A stretch of 64,000 nt of DNA from Darksidea phi. Its lineage: Eukaryota; Ascomycota; Dothideomycetes; Pleosporales; Lentitheciaceae. Location: contig JASJFT010000098.1 of assembly GCA_030770425.1 (NCBI GenBank), forward strand, positions 88,111 to 152,110. The letters are read 5' to 3'. The notes beneath the pieces were generated by a model. That model saw only the letters and a list, made by a program, of their open reading frames with translations. It was not told where the DNA came from and did no database searches. Below, in pieces: positions 56,427 to 64,000 of the stretch (position 1 is its first letter; every line of letters starts with the position of its first letter). The translations under genes were made by a program, and so were the position numbers.

Positions 56427-56645
56427 TGTGAAATACAGTGAAAACAGTGTATAGCAGCCTAATAGTCACAGTGCGTTATAGTCACGGCGCTAGTATTATT
56501 CCTATAGCGGATGCTCGCATTATTGTGAAATACAGTGAAAACAGTGTATAGCAGCCTAATAGTCACAGTGCGTTATAGTCACGGCGCTAGTATTATTCCT
56601 ATAGCGGATGCTCGTATCATTGTGAAAACAGTGTATAGCAGCCTT
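56404..56645. repeat. Tandem 97-base repeat, 2.5 copies
   Basis: Units start CCTATAGCGGATGCTCG at 56404, 56501 and 56598 (period exactly 97); the third is truncated and has a small deletion. Units 1 and 2 differ by about two bases. The array covers the presumed 5' end of the minus-strand decayed gene and contains GTGAAAACAGTG and GTCACAGTG motifs. Confidence 0.93.
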
Positions 56646-56797
56646 AGGAGCTCACGTGACGCCGGGCCTATAGTAATTTATAGTGACGGTTGTACCATAG
56701 CGTATCATGGAAATAATATGTATGTAGCGCATACATACAATCCTTTTACCAAGCTTCTGTCCGCCCTCATACACTCTCGTCCTTCAACTTCACTGCA

Positions 56798-57200
56798 GAC
56801 TGCCGCGTCAGCTTCGCGAACCCCATCTCCTCCTCTTCACCGCATACGATTACAGATTAAACTGTCGCGTCAGCTCTCTCTCTCAAAAGTCGCCACCCTC
56901 TCTTATTACCGGATATCCTCTCATCAAGCTGTCGCGTCAGCTCGCCATCACAAACCAGCGCAAACCATTATCGTCGTTAAGCTGTCGCATCAGCTCGCCA
57001 TCACAAACCATCGCAAACCATTATCGTCGTTAAGCTGTCGCATCAGCTCGCCATCACAAACCATTGCAAACCATTATCGTCGTTAAGCTGTCGCGTCAGC
57101 TCGCCATCACAAACCATTGCAAACCATTATCGTCGTTAAGCTGTCCCGTCAGCTCCCATCACAAACCGCCCATCACTCTAAGCTGTCCCGTCAGCTCGCT
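56798..57200 (+). repeat. Leader array of a hairpin motif, main unit 53 bases
   Basis: Four near-identical 53-base units at 56926-56978, 56979-57031, 57032-57084 and 57085-57137, then two shortened ones at 57138 and 57180. Each begins AAGCTGTCGCGTCAGCTC, in which AGCTG and CAGCT are inverted around TCGCGT (a 5-base stem, 6-base loop). Two isolated earlier versions lie at 56798 and 56859, making eight in all. The array ends about 40 bases before the start codon at 57237 and is probably transcribed. Confidence 0.9.
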
Positions 57201-57236
57201 ATCACCGCCCAAGTCCGCCTGTCTGTTCCTTCAGAT

Positions 57237-58443
57237 ATGACAACAAGGAAATCCATCCACCGTCGCTTCGAGCATACAAGTTTGGACTTTCGTCAGACCA
57301 CATTCGATCAACGTCTTACTGTAGAACGCGCGGGTCACGGTTTTGCTACCCAAGCATTCTATGAGAGTAGAGACGATGATGGCAATATCACTAAGCCAAA
57401 GTTCTCGAAAGAACACTTCTGTGTTGGCTTTAACTTGACGGCTATACAGTTCTTGATCCTTCAACGACGGCTAATTTGGATGGTGTTTAAGATGGACATC
57501 CACAACGCCCCTACCTTGTCCCAGAATACGAAGTGGGAGCTCGCGAATATTCGAAAGCACCTCCTAGAGCATGCTCTCATTACGAATCTAGACAAGATAC
57601 CTCCCTATTGGGTCGAGTGCATATCAAAAGATTTTATTATCAAGACGATTGAATGGCTTAAGGACAAAAAAGAGATAAAAGATGGTCTAGTCCCAGGTCG
57701 CAAGTTTTATAAGAACAACTGGAACTGGGGCCCACATGTCAAGAATTTGAAGCTAGGAAAGAAAGATCCTATCTCAAAACTCGTTATTAACGTTAGGTCT
57801 GTCGGCACGTCATACGCTTTTGAGGTCCCATTGGCAAAGCTTGTCGACAAAACAAACCAAAGATCAAGGTTCGAGGTCGAAGCTGTATCGTTTAAAAGAC
57901 TCTGGCGAGCAGTACGAACCGAATTTCGAATTGCACGCAGGAACAAGACCCTACATCTTGCGTATATGAACACCTTTTGGGGTAACGAGACACTTCGCGT
58001 GTATGATAAGACTACCTTGCATGTAGCGATCAAGACTCTGCACGTCCGAGGGCAAAAGTCATTACCATTCCGGGTATAATAGCCTATCCCTTAAATTCAA
58101 GAAGAGTATATAACTAACATGGTCTTAGCTTGTACGCGTGTCCAAAGGATGGAAATTTAACGAGGAGCAGGACGACGAAGAGGAGGGAATCAGCGATGTG
58201 TCAGAGGACTTTGACTCTAGCAGTGAGGATGATATTGATACGGAAATGGACGTTGAAGATGGGAACGTCGGAGTTGGAGGAGGAGAGGATCCCTTACTTG
58301 AGACAGGGTCAGATGACGACGACGAAGATGAAGATGAATATAACGAAGATAGCGATGAATATAACGAAGACGAAGATGGCGATAGCGAGGGTGCGGAGGT
58401 AATTTCGGATGACAAAAGTACTTCCGCTGAGGAAGGCGCTTAG
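57237..58443 (+). CDS. Unrecognised protein with long acidic C-terminal tail (cassette gene 1)
   Basis: Two exons inferred, 57237-58073 and 58129-58443 (55-base intron, GTATAA donor, CTAAC branch site, CTTAG acceptor, phase 0); 383 residues. The ATG at 57237 follows the hairpin array; the open frame further upstream runs through the repeats and is leader. Residues 1-279 look folded, with clusters of Trp, Tyr and Phe (for example WELANIRKHLLEHALITNLD, FYKNNWNWGPHVKNLKLGKK) and an excess of Lys/Arg. Residues 290-380 are strongly acidic with Ser (DSSSEDDIDTEMDVEDG, DDDDEDEDEYNEDSDEYNED), as in histone-binding or chaperone-like tails. No signal peptide or membrane helix. There are no RIP-type stops, although everything around is decayed. 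The family was not recognised. Confidence 0.66.
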
Positions 58444-58575
58444 AGTCGGGTTCGGGTCTTGGCATTCGGCAGACGGCATCACCGTCATCTCATCCATAGC
58501 CGAAGAACCACCCACACCTCATAAACACACCTTCACGTTTCGCGTTATTAGTCTTCTTGCATCGGACGTACTAGA

Positions 58576-60180
58576 ATGTTGTGTAAAGTAAAGCGGCGGA
58601 AGCTCCTTGATGCGCTCTCTCACTACGGCTCGCCCGATGGGACATTCCTCAATATTGAAGATCTACCCTCAAGCGCATCCGACCACACCGAATCACCCCT
58701 ACCTCCACATTACACTCACTCTAGCGGCATACGAATCGATGACGATGTTTCTATAAGACATGCTACTTTGTCATCTGAATACATACTTTACGATGAGGAT
58801 AATACCGAGACCACCAGCCCTGTACTAAAAGGAGATTTGCGGCTAGAGAAGGCGGCTGCAGATAAGGAGCATAATGCGAGCGTCAACTATTCAGACAGCT
58901 TCTACTATTCCCAGGTTGCGGCTGCTGGGTTTGAAGAAGACCAAGTCGGTACAGATACGCCATCTGAGCTTAGCTTAGCTCTCTCCGACATACCAGACCC
59001 ACCCGAATCAGGAGCGATTACCGAACCTCCAGTCAAGTCATCCAGTAGGGATGAATTGCTAAGGCAAGCAGCTCATCTTCTTCCACTTCGAGGCCGCTTT
59101 GATTTCACATCCGCTGGGGGAATTGTGGGCACTGCAAAATACCCACCGCTCTTTATGTTCGTTGGTGGATTTCAATTCCGCGCCGATATCAAAACGCAAA
59201 GCGCCCCTCTGAGAGACTTTACATACCTTATGGAATGTATCACGGGGGCCAGAATTACGCTCCAACAGATTGAATCAAAGTCGGAGTACGCAGTCTACCG
59301 CATTAGGAAGAAAAATGCCTATCATGTATTTGTCAACATGCATGCGATGGCTATAATAGCAAAAGGGACAGAGGTGGAAGAGATGCTCTCGGCCTTCTGG
59401 GGTTTCGCGATGACAATGCAATCCTCACCAAAAGAGACGGTACACTGTGAAACATGTGGACAACAAATTTCCATTACTCAAGGGCATTCCCCTATCAACA
59501 AGCATGTCCAAACTCACCACAATTCTGAATCGGAGTGTGTACTACTGTGTATTAAGTGCGGCATCCTCATCCTGAAGAACGAGACTGCGCTCTCTCACCT
59601 GGACTGCGTGGATCGCTACGAAAACCTGCGGCCCCACTACTACTCCTCGTCGATGCGAAAAGACTACCCTCCAACATCACCTGCCAAATATTGGCAAGTG
59701 GCATACGAATACGCACCATTCCCAGCGACTGAACTTTGCGTTTGCATTAATGCAGCTACTGCAGATATCGGAAAATGGGACATAATCCGATTATCGCATC
59801 CGATCACCTCCGCCTTCCGAGAGGACGGCGGGAGCAGAACTCGCCTTGCAGAACTTTTCAACACGGCCGCTATCCAGGAGCCTGAGAAGCAGGAATTCAT
59901 GACCCTTGATGAAGCGAAGGAGTTCGCAGTGTATCTCAACATTTACGATATGTTAGAACCGTTGTGGTATGTTGCAGAGCAATTATTAGGGGATCGTATG
60001 TCGTACTATCTTACCTGTAGCAACTGTTGGGCAACTATTCACAGGTCATTTAGGGCCCTCGAGGGACATCGCAAGACTTGTTTTTCTGGGAGTGGACCAA
60101 GCGGTGTCTACGAATGTCTGCGGCATAGTATGTTCTTCTTAACAATACAAGATCGGGAAGAGCACCTTAAGGAGCATTAA
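58576..60180 (+). CDS. Unrecognised protein with several Cys/His zinc-binding clusters (cassette gene 2)
   Basis: An intact 534-residue frame 132 bases after cassette gene 1, same strand. It starts MLCKVKRRKLLDALSHYGSP; an upstream exon cannot be excluded. Residues 25-165 are acidic/Ser-rich and disordered. Residues 170-285 look folded (RGRFDFTSAGGIVGTAKYPP, LFMFVGGFQFRADIKTQSAP). Four Cys/His clusters follow: C291-x2-C294 with H310 and H314/H315; C325-x2-C328 with H341 and C344; C481-x2-C484 with H498 and C502; and C514 with H517, H530 and H534. The middle two are C2HC-like, the others C2H2-like, suggesting nucleic-acid or protein binding. No transposase, recombinase or helicase motif was seen. 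The reading frame is free of RIP-type stops. The family was not recognised. Confidence 0.66.
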   Translation: MLCKVKRRKLLDALSHYGSPDGTFLNIEDLPSSASDHTESPLPPHYTHSSGIRIDDDVSIRHATLSSEYILYDEDNTETTSPVLKGDLRLEKAAADKEHNASVNYSDSFYYSQVAAAGFEEDQVGTDTPSELSLALSDIPDPPESGAITEPPVKSSSRDELLRQAAHLLPLRGRFDFTSAGGIVGTAKYPPLFMFVGGFQFRADIKTQSAPLRDFTYLMECITGARITLQQIESKSEYAVYRIRKKNAYHVFVNMHAMAIIAKGTEVEEMLSAFWGFAMTMQSSPKETVHCETCGQQISITQGHSPINKHVQTHHNSESECVLLCIKCGILILKNETALSHLDCVDRYENLRPHYYSSSMRKDYPPTSPAKYWQVAYEYAPFPATELCVCINAATADIGKWDIIRLSHPITSAFREDGGSRTRLAELFNTAAIQEPEKQEFMTLDEAKEFAVYLNIYDMLEPLWYVAEQLLGDRMSYYLTCSNCWATIHRSFRALEGHRKTCFSGSGPSGVYECLRHSMFFLTIQDREEHLKEH

Positions 60181-60544
60181 AGGCTCATCATGTATCTACA
60201 CCTTACTTAATATGTCAGGCTGAAATACTCACATATATTAGTATCTTTAAGTCTAGACTTTCCACGATGTTCCCTGTCATTGTATTATTCAACGATCAAG
60301 ACCGTAGTTATGCCACACGGCGACAGTATTCTTAGATATTAGAAACTCCTTATAACGTCGCAACGCATTCTCCTACAGGTATTTTAAACACTATCTCGTG
60401 GCTGTCAAAATATAACCATAATAGTCTACTATAACACCGAACGAAAATTTCAAAATGTATATTCTTTGTCTAGTATATACTAGGACCTAGGAACGAGAAT
60501 TCAATATAACGGGGAGACGAAAGTTACCAAGTAGTAACAAGGAC
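60181..60544. other. AT-rich 3' flank of the cassette
   Basis: No gene. Composition returns to the decayed state of the region within about 150 bases of the stop codon. Confidence 0.5.
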
Positions 60545-60800
60545 CACTCAACCTTTACACGCTTTAGCTGTCAGATAGATAGGCAGCACCTCCACTATAC
60601 TCCTTCCCGTCGTAGTAATTCCAATAGGCGGAAGACGGGACAACGCCGACCGCCGCTATCGTAAATACAGTCATAGCCTTACCACTTCTTAGCGGAAATA
60701 CCGATAACCTACAGAGAAAATTCGAAGGATCCCCCCTCATCAATATTATAGACGTGGAACTGTTTTAATATCAACCGCCACCGGAAGACAATCCTTCATT
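60545..60800 (-). pseudogene. Relic of a pogo/Fot1-type (Tc1-mariner) transposase
   Basis: The minus strand reads WRLILKQFHVYNIDEGGSFE with the next residues FSL, a TAG, VIGISAKKW, then CIYDSGGRR and FRLLELL with further stops. W...L..F.VYNIDE.G is the first-aspartate block of DDE_1-type transposases of the pogo/Fot1 group (family pattern I-Y-N-x-D-E-x-G-F). The relic is broken by several TAA/TAG/TGA codons and the rest of the enzyme was not traced. The decay is of C-to-T type. Confidence 0.5.
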
Positions 60801-61079
60801 CTTTGGTCCACGAAAGTATTGCCTAACGTAGCGCTTCCGCTACAAGATATCACGCGGTAATCTGGCTAGTCTAATGTAGTCCCAAATACAGTCGTAAAGT
60901 ATAGTATTTAAGAAGAAGTTTACTAGACCTGGTCGTACTATACATCGATCCGAGCGCTCTTTAAGGAAGTACGGCGAACCGGAATGATCGTATACTAGAA
61001 GAATAAACCATTAGAACCATTTAAGCGAGTATTCTTGGATAAGTTTGAACTCGTTACTCAGAACTATTTAGAGGATATA

Positions 61080-61162
61080 TATTATAGTGAGGGTTTAGAG
61101 TGAATCACTATAAGGGAAAGAAGTGAGAACTACGGTTGATTGTGAAAGCTCTGTATGAGATA
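61080..61162 (+). mobile_element. Truncated LTR, family 2
   Basis: Matches the first half of the family 2 LTR (GTGAATCACTATAAGGGAAAG to CTCTGTATGAG), then diverges. No target duplication can be assigned. Base changes relative to copy B are mainly transitions. Confidence 0.7.
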
Positions 61163-61299
61163 CAAGCTAGTTAACGGATCTGCTGCATACGATATATTCG
61201 CGGACTGCTATCATCTAGCTAGCGAGCTATATATAATATGCGTGTATTATCTATAAAAGGCTTAAGCGCTTCTTAATACTCCGAGCTTAACAATATCGA

Positions 61300-62001
61300 T
61301 ACTAGAGTAGTACGAGCCCCTCGAATAGTAACTAGTAGAAGAAATCCTACTAGAAAAGCGGGAGTTTCTACGTAAACATATCGAACTTATCCGTTAGTAC
61401 TAAGCTACAAACCAAGTATAGGTTGTAGATATAGAAGGGATAGCGGCGTTTTCTAATAATTACGCAGCCCTTCCCTTACAGATCGCTGTTGTTAACCTCT
61501 TTAATCGGACGAAGCAACTCTATACGAATATCAATTGGTATCAGGCTAGCTTACACACCAGATCAGCTTACATGACTGTTCTTAGCTGCTACGCCTCATT
61601 CTATTCTATATAAGCCGCTCTCATACAGAGCTATTACAATCAACCGTAGTTCTCAATTCTTTCCCTCACAGTGATTCACTCTAAACCCTTACTATGACAA
61701 TTGGGGTAAAAGTATTGGCGACGTCTTAGACATCGTCTATATGCCCCAGTACAAGTAGTACCTAAAGGGAAGGTCTCTACGTACAACATTCTTCGCAAAG
61801 GCCTATACTACCAACTAAGGCGTAGGCTTACAGAAACAAACCGACGGCAAGACTATCTAAGAGCTTCGGAAAGCTTTATACGACCTAGGTGTTCAGGAAG
61901 ACAAATGCGTAATTATGGCATGGGGCTCTGCGAACTGCGATTATGAGGCAATTGCACGCGCCTTCAGCAATACAAGCGAGATAATGATTTTAAATTACTA
62001 G
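61300..62001 (+). pseudogene. RIP-decayed DEDD exonuclease-like gene, split by an LTR
   Basis: One plus-strand frame reads LVEEILLEKREFLRKHIELI, stops, VVDIEGIAAFSNNYAALPLQ, IAVVNLFNRTKQLYTNINW, then, after the family 2 LTR (61539-61699) and one target copy, GKSIGDVLDIVYMPQYK, and finally GKTI, ELRKALYDLGVQEDKCVIMA and WGSANCDYEAIARAF. D-x-E (61428-61436) with following hydrophobic P-L-Q-I-A and the later W-G-x-x-N-x-D-Y fit motifs I and II of DEDD-type 3'-5' exonucleases (RNase H fold). Stops are TAA or TAG where Gln is likely. Joining across the LTR in frame is possible because the insertion adds 161 bases plus the 5-base duplication. Could be host-derived or part of an element. Confidence 0.5.
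61539..61699 (-). mobile_element. Solo LTR, family 2, copy B (inverted)
   Basis: 161 bases, inverted relative to copy A (reads TATCAGGCTAGC to TTACTATGACA on the plus strand). Flanked by ATTGG direct repeats (61534-61538 and 61700-61704). It interrupts the DEDD-exonuclease-like relic. Confidence 0.88.
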
Positions 62002-62348
62002 CTATAATACCTGGTTGCATATTCCGATCTTATAGCTGGGCCCGGCGTGACGTTACGTTGGCTCCTAGGCTCGCTATACACTATTTTCATAGTATTTTAC
62101 TATAAGCAGGTGGGGGGGTAGAATCAGTGTATTGAGTATAGAGTAATCTGTCTATCTAGCTAGGGCAGAGCAGAGGCTCTTAAGTACTAGTTGCGCTAGA
62201 TCTAGTAACCGAATTGATTACTATGAGTTAGTATGTAGTTACTGTAAATCATTGTTGTGTGGTCACTGTAAATCAGTGTGAATCATTATGTGACTGGAGT
62301 AGTCATGTGATATACAGCGCTCGGCTGCTTACATTTACAATGATGCGA
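62002..62348. other. Decayed repeat DNA
   Basis: Contains pieces similar to the family 1 LTR in inverted arrangement (about 62100-62330: AGGTGGG-like end, GTGTGAATCATTATGTGACTGG, CAGCGCTCGGCTGCTTAC), that is, a heavily mutated family 1 copy on the minus strand. Confidence 0.55.
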
Positions 62349-62513
62349 TATTATATATAGTAAGAGTTCAGAGTAAATCACTATGAGGGAAAGAAGTAAG
62401 AACTATAGTTGATTATAAAAGCTCTGTATAAGAGTAGCTTATATAGAACAGAATAAGGCGTAGTAGCCAGAAGTATTTAGGTAATCTGATCTGGTATATA
62501 AGCTAGCCTAATA
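62349..62513 (+). mobile_element. Solo LTR, family 2, copy C (RIP-decayed)
   Basis: 165 bases, alignable over its full length to copy A but with many C-to-T/G-to-A changes (ends TATTA and CTAATA instead of TGTCA and CTGATA) and a 4-base TATA insertion near the start. It keeps TGCGA direct repeats (62344-62348 and 62514-62518). Confidence 0.82.
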
Positions 62514-62642
62514 TGCGAGTATACGCTTGTAGAGATATAGAGGCGGGGAATCCGAGACCCCCCTAGGCGGATATACTATCCTATCGGGCTATTAGTAGCC
62601 TCCTCTATTACTCGAGTAGTATAAGCTTGGGGGTAATGTAAC

Positions 62643-62866
62643 TGTAAGCAGCCGAGCGCTGTATATCACATGATTATTCTATTCACACAATAATTCACGC
62701 TGATTCACTGTGACTATACCCTAGCTCACAGTGACTATACAGTGATTCATAGTGATTATTCCAGTCACCTGACCTAGCGCAATTAGTATTTAAGGCCCTC
62801 TGCTCGCGCCCTAGCTAGATAGCAAGACCACTCAATACATTCATTCTACCCCCCCACCTGCTTACA
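62643..62866. mobile_element. Solo LTR, family 1, copy 2
   Basis: 224 bases, starts TGTAAGCAG and ends CTGCTTACA (perfect 9-base inverted ends, TG...CA). Flanked by GTAAC direct repeats (62638-62642 and 62867-62871). It is inserted in the C-terminal coding part of the 16-residue-repeat gene, whose frame now ends inside the LTR. Confidence 0.9.
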
Positions 62867-64000
62867 GTAACGCTTTGGCTTTCTAGGAGGCGTATCTTTT
62901 AGAGGTAGTACAGAATAAAAGACCTCGGTATATAGGTCGCTAGTAATAGCCGCGATAAGATTATTATCCGCCTTAACTACCTTGGTTGCTCGGTGTAAAA
63001 GTCGTTTATGTTTTGCTGTAACCTTTTCCATAAGCCGAATTATCTTGGTCTGCATATAGTGCCGCACCGGAGCCCACTTCAGCCGGGCTCTCTCGACCGT
63101 GACTAGGTTAGCAGCTGAATCCCCGATTACAGCGAGAGCGTTGTTGTGGAGATTGTCGAAAGCAGGGAGGATAGCAGCTGAATCTCTGCTCGCAGCGAGA
63201 GGGTTGTGGAGCTCGTCGAAAGCTGAATCTCTGATCACAGTGGGAGGGTTGTGGAGATCGTCGAAGAGTGTGGAGCTCGTCGAAAGCTGAATCTCTGCTC
63301 GCAGCGAGAGGGTTGTGGAGATCGTCGAAAGCAGCTGAATCTCTGATTACAGCGAGAGTGTGGTTGTGGAGATCGCCGAAGGCTGAATCTCTGATCACAG
63401 CGAGAGTGTGGTTGTGGAGATCGTCGAAGGCTGAATCTCTGATCACAGCGAGAGTGTAGTTGTGGAGATCGCCGAAAGCTGAATCTCTGCTCGCAGCGAG
63501 AGTGTAGTTATGGAGATCGTCGAAAGCAGGGAGGAGAGCATAGCAGCTGAATCTCTGATCACAGCGAGAGTGTGGTTGTGGAGATCGTCGAAAGCTGAAT
63601 CTCTAATCACAGCGAGAGTGTGGTTTTAGAGATCGCCGAAAGCTGAATTTCTAATCACAGCGAGAGTGTGGAGATCGTCGAAAGCTGAATCTCTAATCAC
63701 AGCGAGAGTGTGGTTGTGGAGATCGCCGAAAGCTGAATCTCTGATCACAGCGAGAGTGTGGTTGTAGAGATCGTCGAAGGCTGAATCTCTAATCACAGCG
63801 AGAGTGTAGTTGTGGAGATCGTCGAAAGCAGGGAGGAGAGCATAGCAGCTGAATCTCTAATCACAGCGAGAGTGTGGAGATCGTCGAAAGCTGAATCTCT
63901 AATCACAGCGAGAGTGTGGTTATGGAGATCGCCGAAAGCTGAATCTCTGATCACAGCGAGAGTGTGGTTGTAGAGATCGTCGAAGGCTGAATCTCTAATC
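62846..64000 (-). pseudogene. Gene encoding 16-residue tandem repeats, 3' end cut by LTR, 5' end outside window
   Basis: On the minus strand the 48-base satellite translates as repeats of RDSAFDDLHNHTLAVI, entering from the right edge. From 63238 down, the last open frame reads RDSAFDELHNPLAAS, two more variants, then a unique part LVTVERARLKWAPVRHYMQT, KIIRLMEKVTAKHKRLLHRA and DLYTEVFYSVLPLKDTPPRK before running into the LTR at 62866 and stopping within it. Before the insertion the frame would have continued a few codons. The repeats change frame at several places (near 63265, and where a 20-base insert sits near 63530 and 63830), so a single long protein is not encoded; it is either a pseudogene or a repeat expanded after loss of function. 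The unique part is basic and unrecognised. Confidence 0.5.
63115..64000. repeat. 48-base minisatellite, about 18 copies to the window edge
   Basis: Unit begins GCTGAATCTCTGATCACAGC and ends GGAGATCGTCGAAA. Variants: units lacking the GTTGTG segment, units with 3 extra bases (GCA), and units with a 15- or 20-base insert containing AGGGAGGA. Variants recur in the same order, so blocks of several units have been duplicated (for example the block at about 63530 recurs near 63830). Confidence 0.93.

Noticed and set aside
56926..57137. The frame running through the 53-base repeats as the N-terminus of cassette gene 1
   Set aside because: It lacks an ATG before the repeats in a good context, changes frame between units (53 is not a multiple of 3), and an ATG at 57237 starts the non-repeat protein.
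48889..62866. The two family 1 LTRs as ends of one 14-kb retrotransposon
   Set aside because: Each copy has its own, different 5-base target duplication, and the interval contains unrelated genes and other LTRs.
62643..62866. MITE instead of LTR
   Set aside because: The 9-base inverted ends would fit either, but TG...CA termini with 5-base duplications in both copies fit a solo LTR better.
63115..64000. CRISPR-like array
   Set aside because: There are no unique spacers; the 48-base units are contiguous and the genome is eukaryotic.

Overview
The window looks like nuclear DNA of a filamentous ascomycete (Pezizomycotina; the class is not determinable from this sequence). The support is short GT-AG introns of 49 to 130 bases with CTAAC/CTGAC-type branch sites, isolated monocistronic genes on both strands, small secreted proteins, fungal families (Bys1/thaumatin-like antigen, CAP-domain protein, DUF1996 relic), and repeats carrying stop codons of the C-to-T kind expected from repeat-induced point mutation (RIP). 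No tRNA, rRNA or CRISPR array was recognised.

Layout. 1-48 kb is gene-sparse host sequence. Intact genes are: an FAD monooxygenase (2.0-3.4 kb), a FAR1-like DNA-binding ORF of probable Mutator-like origin (4.2-5.1 kb), a secreted CAP-like protein (7.0-7.7 kb), a five-repeat glycoprotein fused to a thaumatin-like Bys1 domain (13.8-15.4 kb), an NMN-adenylyltransferase-like enzyme (21.0-22.3 kb), a small GAEQDR-repeat protein (23.3-23.8 kb), an atypical SDR (24.3-25.4 kb), a small secreted protein (26.2-26.7 kb), a capsular-synthesis-type glycosyltransferase (26.9-28.1 kb), a spliced unknown (30.9-31.6 kb), a BTB-like protein (32.2-33.9 kb), a disordered unknown (34.7-35.8 kb), a GT8-type glycosyltransferase (39.1-40.4 kb) and a spliced proline/serine-rich unknown (42.6-44.1 kb). 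Between them lie decayed genes: Baeyer-Villiger monooxygenase, APH-like, kinase-like, J-domain, a single-pass membrane protein, and a PAF-acetylhydrolase-like enzyme.

48-64 kb is a different compartment: AT-rich, repeat-dense and full of RIP-like decay. It holds solo LTRs of two families with intact 5-base target duplications, tandem arrays (185-192, 97, 53 and 48 bases), and relics of a SNF2-helicase-like gene, an unknown gene, a pogo/Fot1-type transposase and a DEDD-exonuclease-like gene. In its middle sit two clean, intact, co-oriented genes (57.2-60.2 kb), neither recognised: one with an acidic tail, one with several Cys/His zinc-binding clusters. They are preceded by an array of hairpin-forming repeats. 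This pair is the best candidate for an undescribed system. At the right edge a minus-strand gene encoding 16-residue repeats runs off the window and is cut at its 3' end by an LTR insertion.

The host genes show no evidence of forming one pathway. Two secreted or surface proteins plus a third small secreted protein suggest an interface with the environment, but that is inference. All identifications come from reading motifs by eye; none was checked by a database search.
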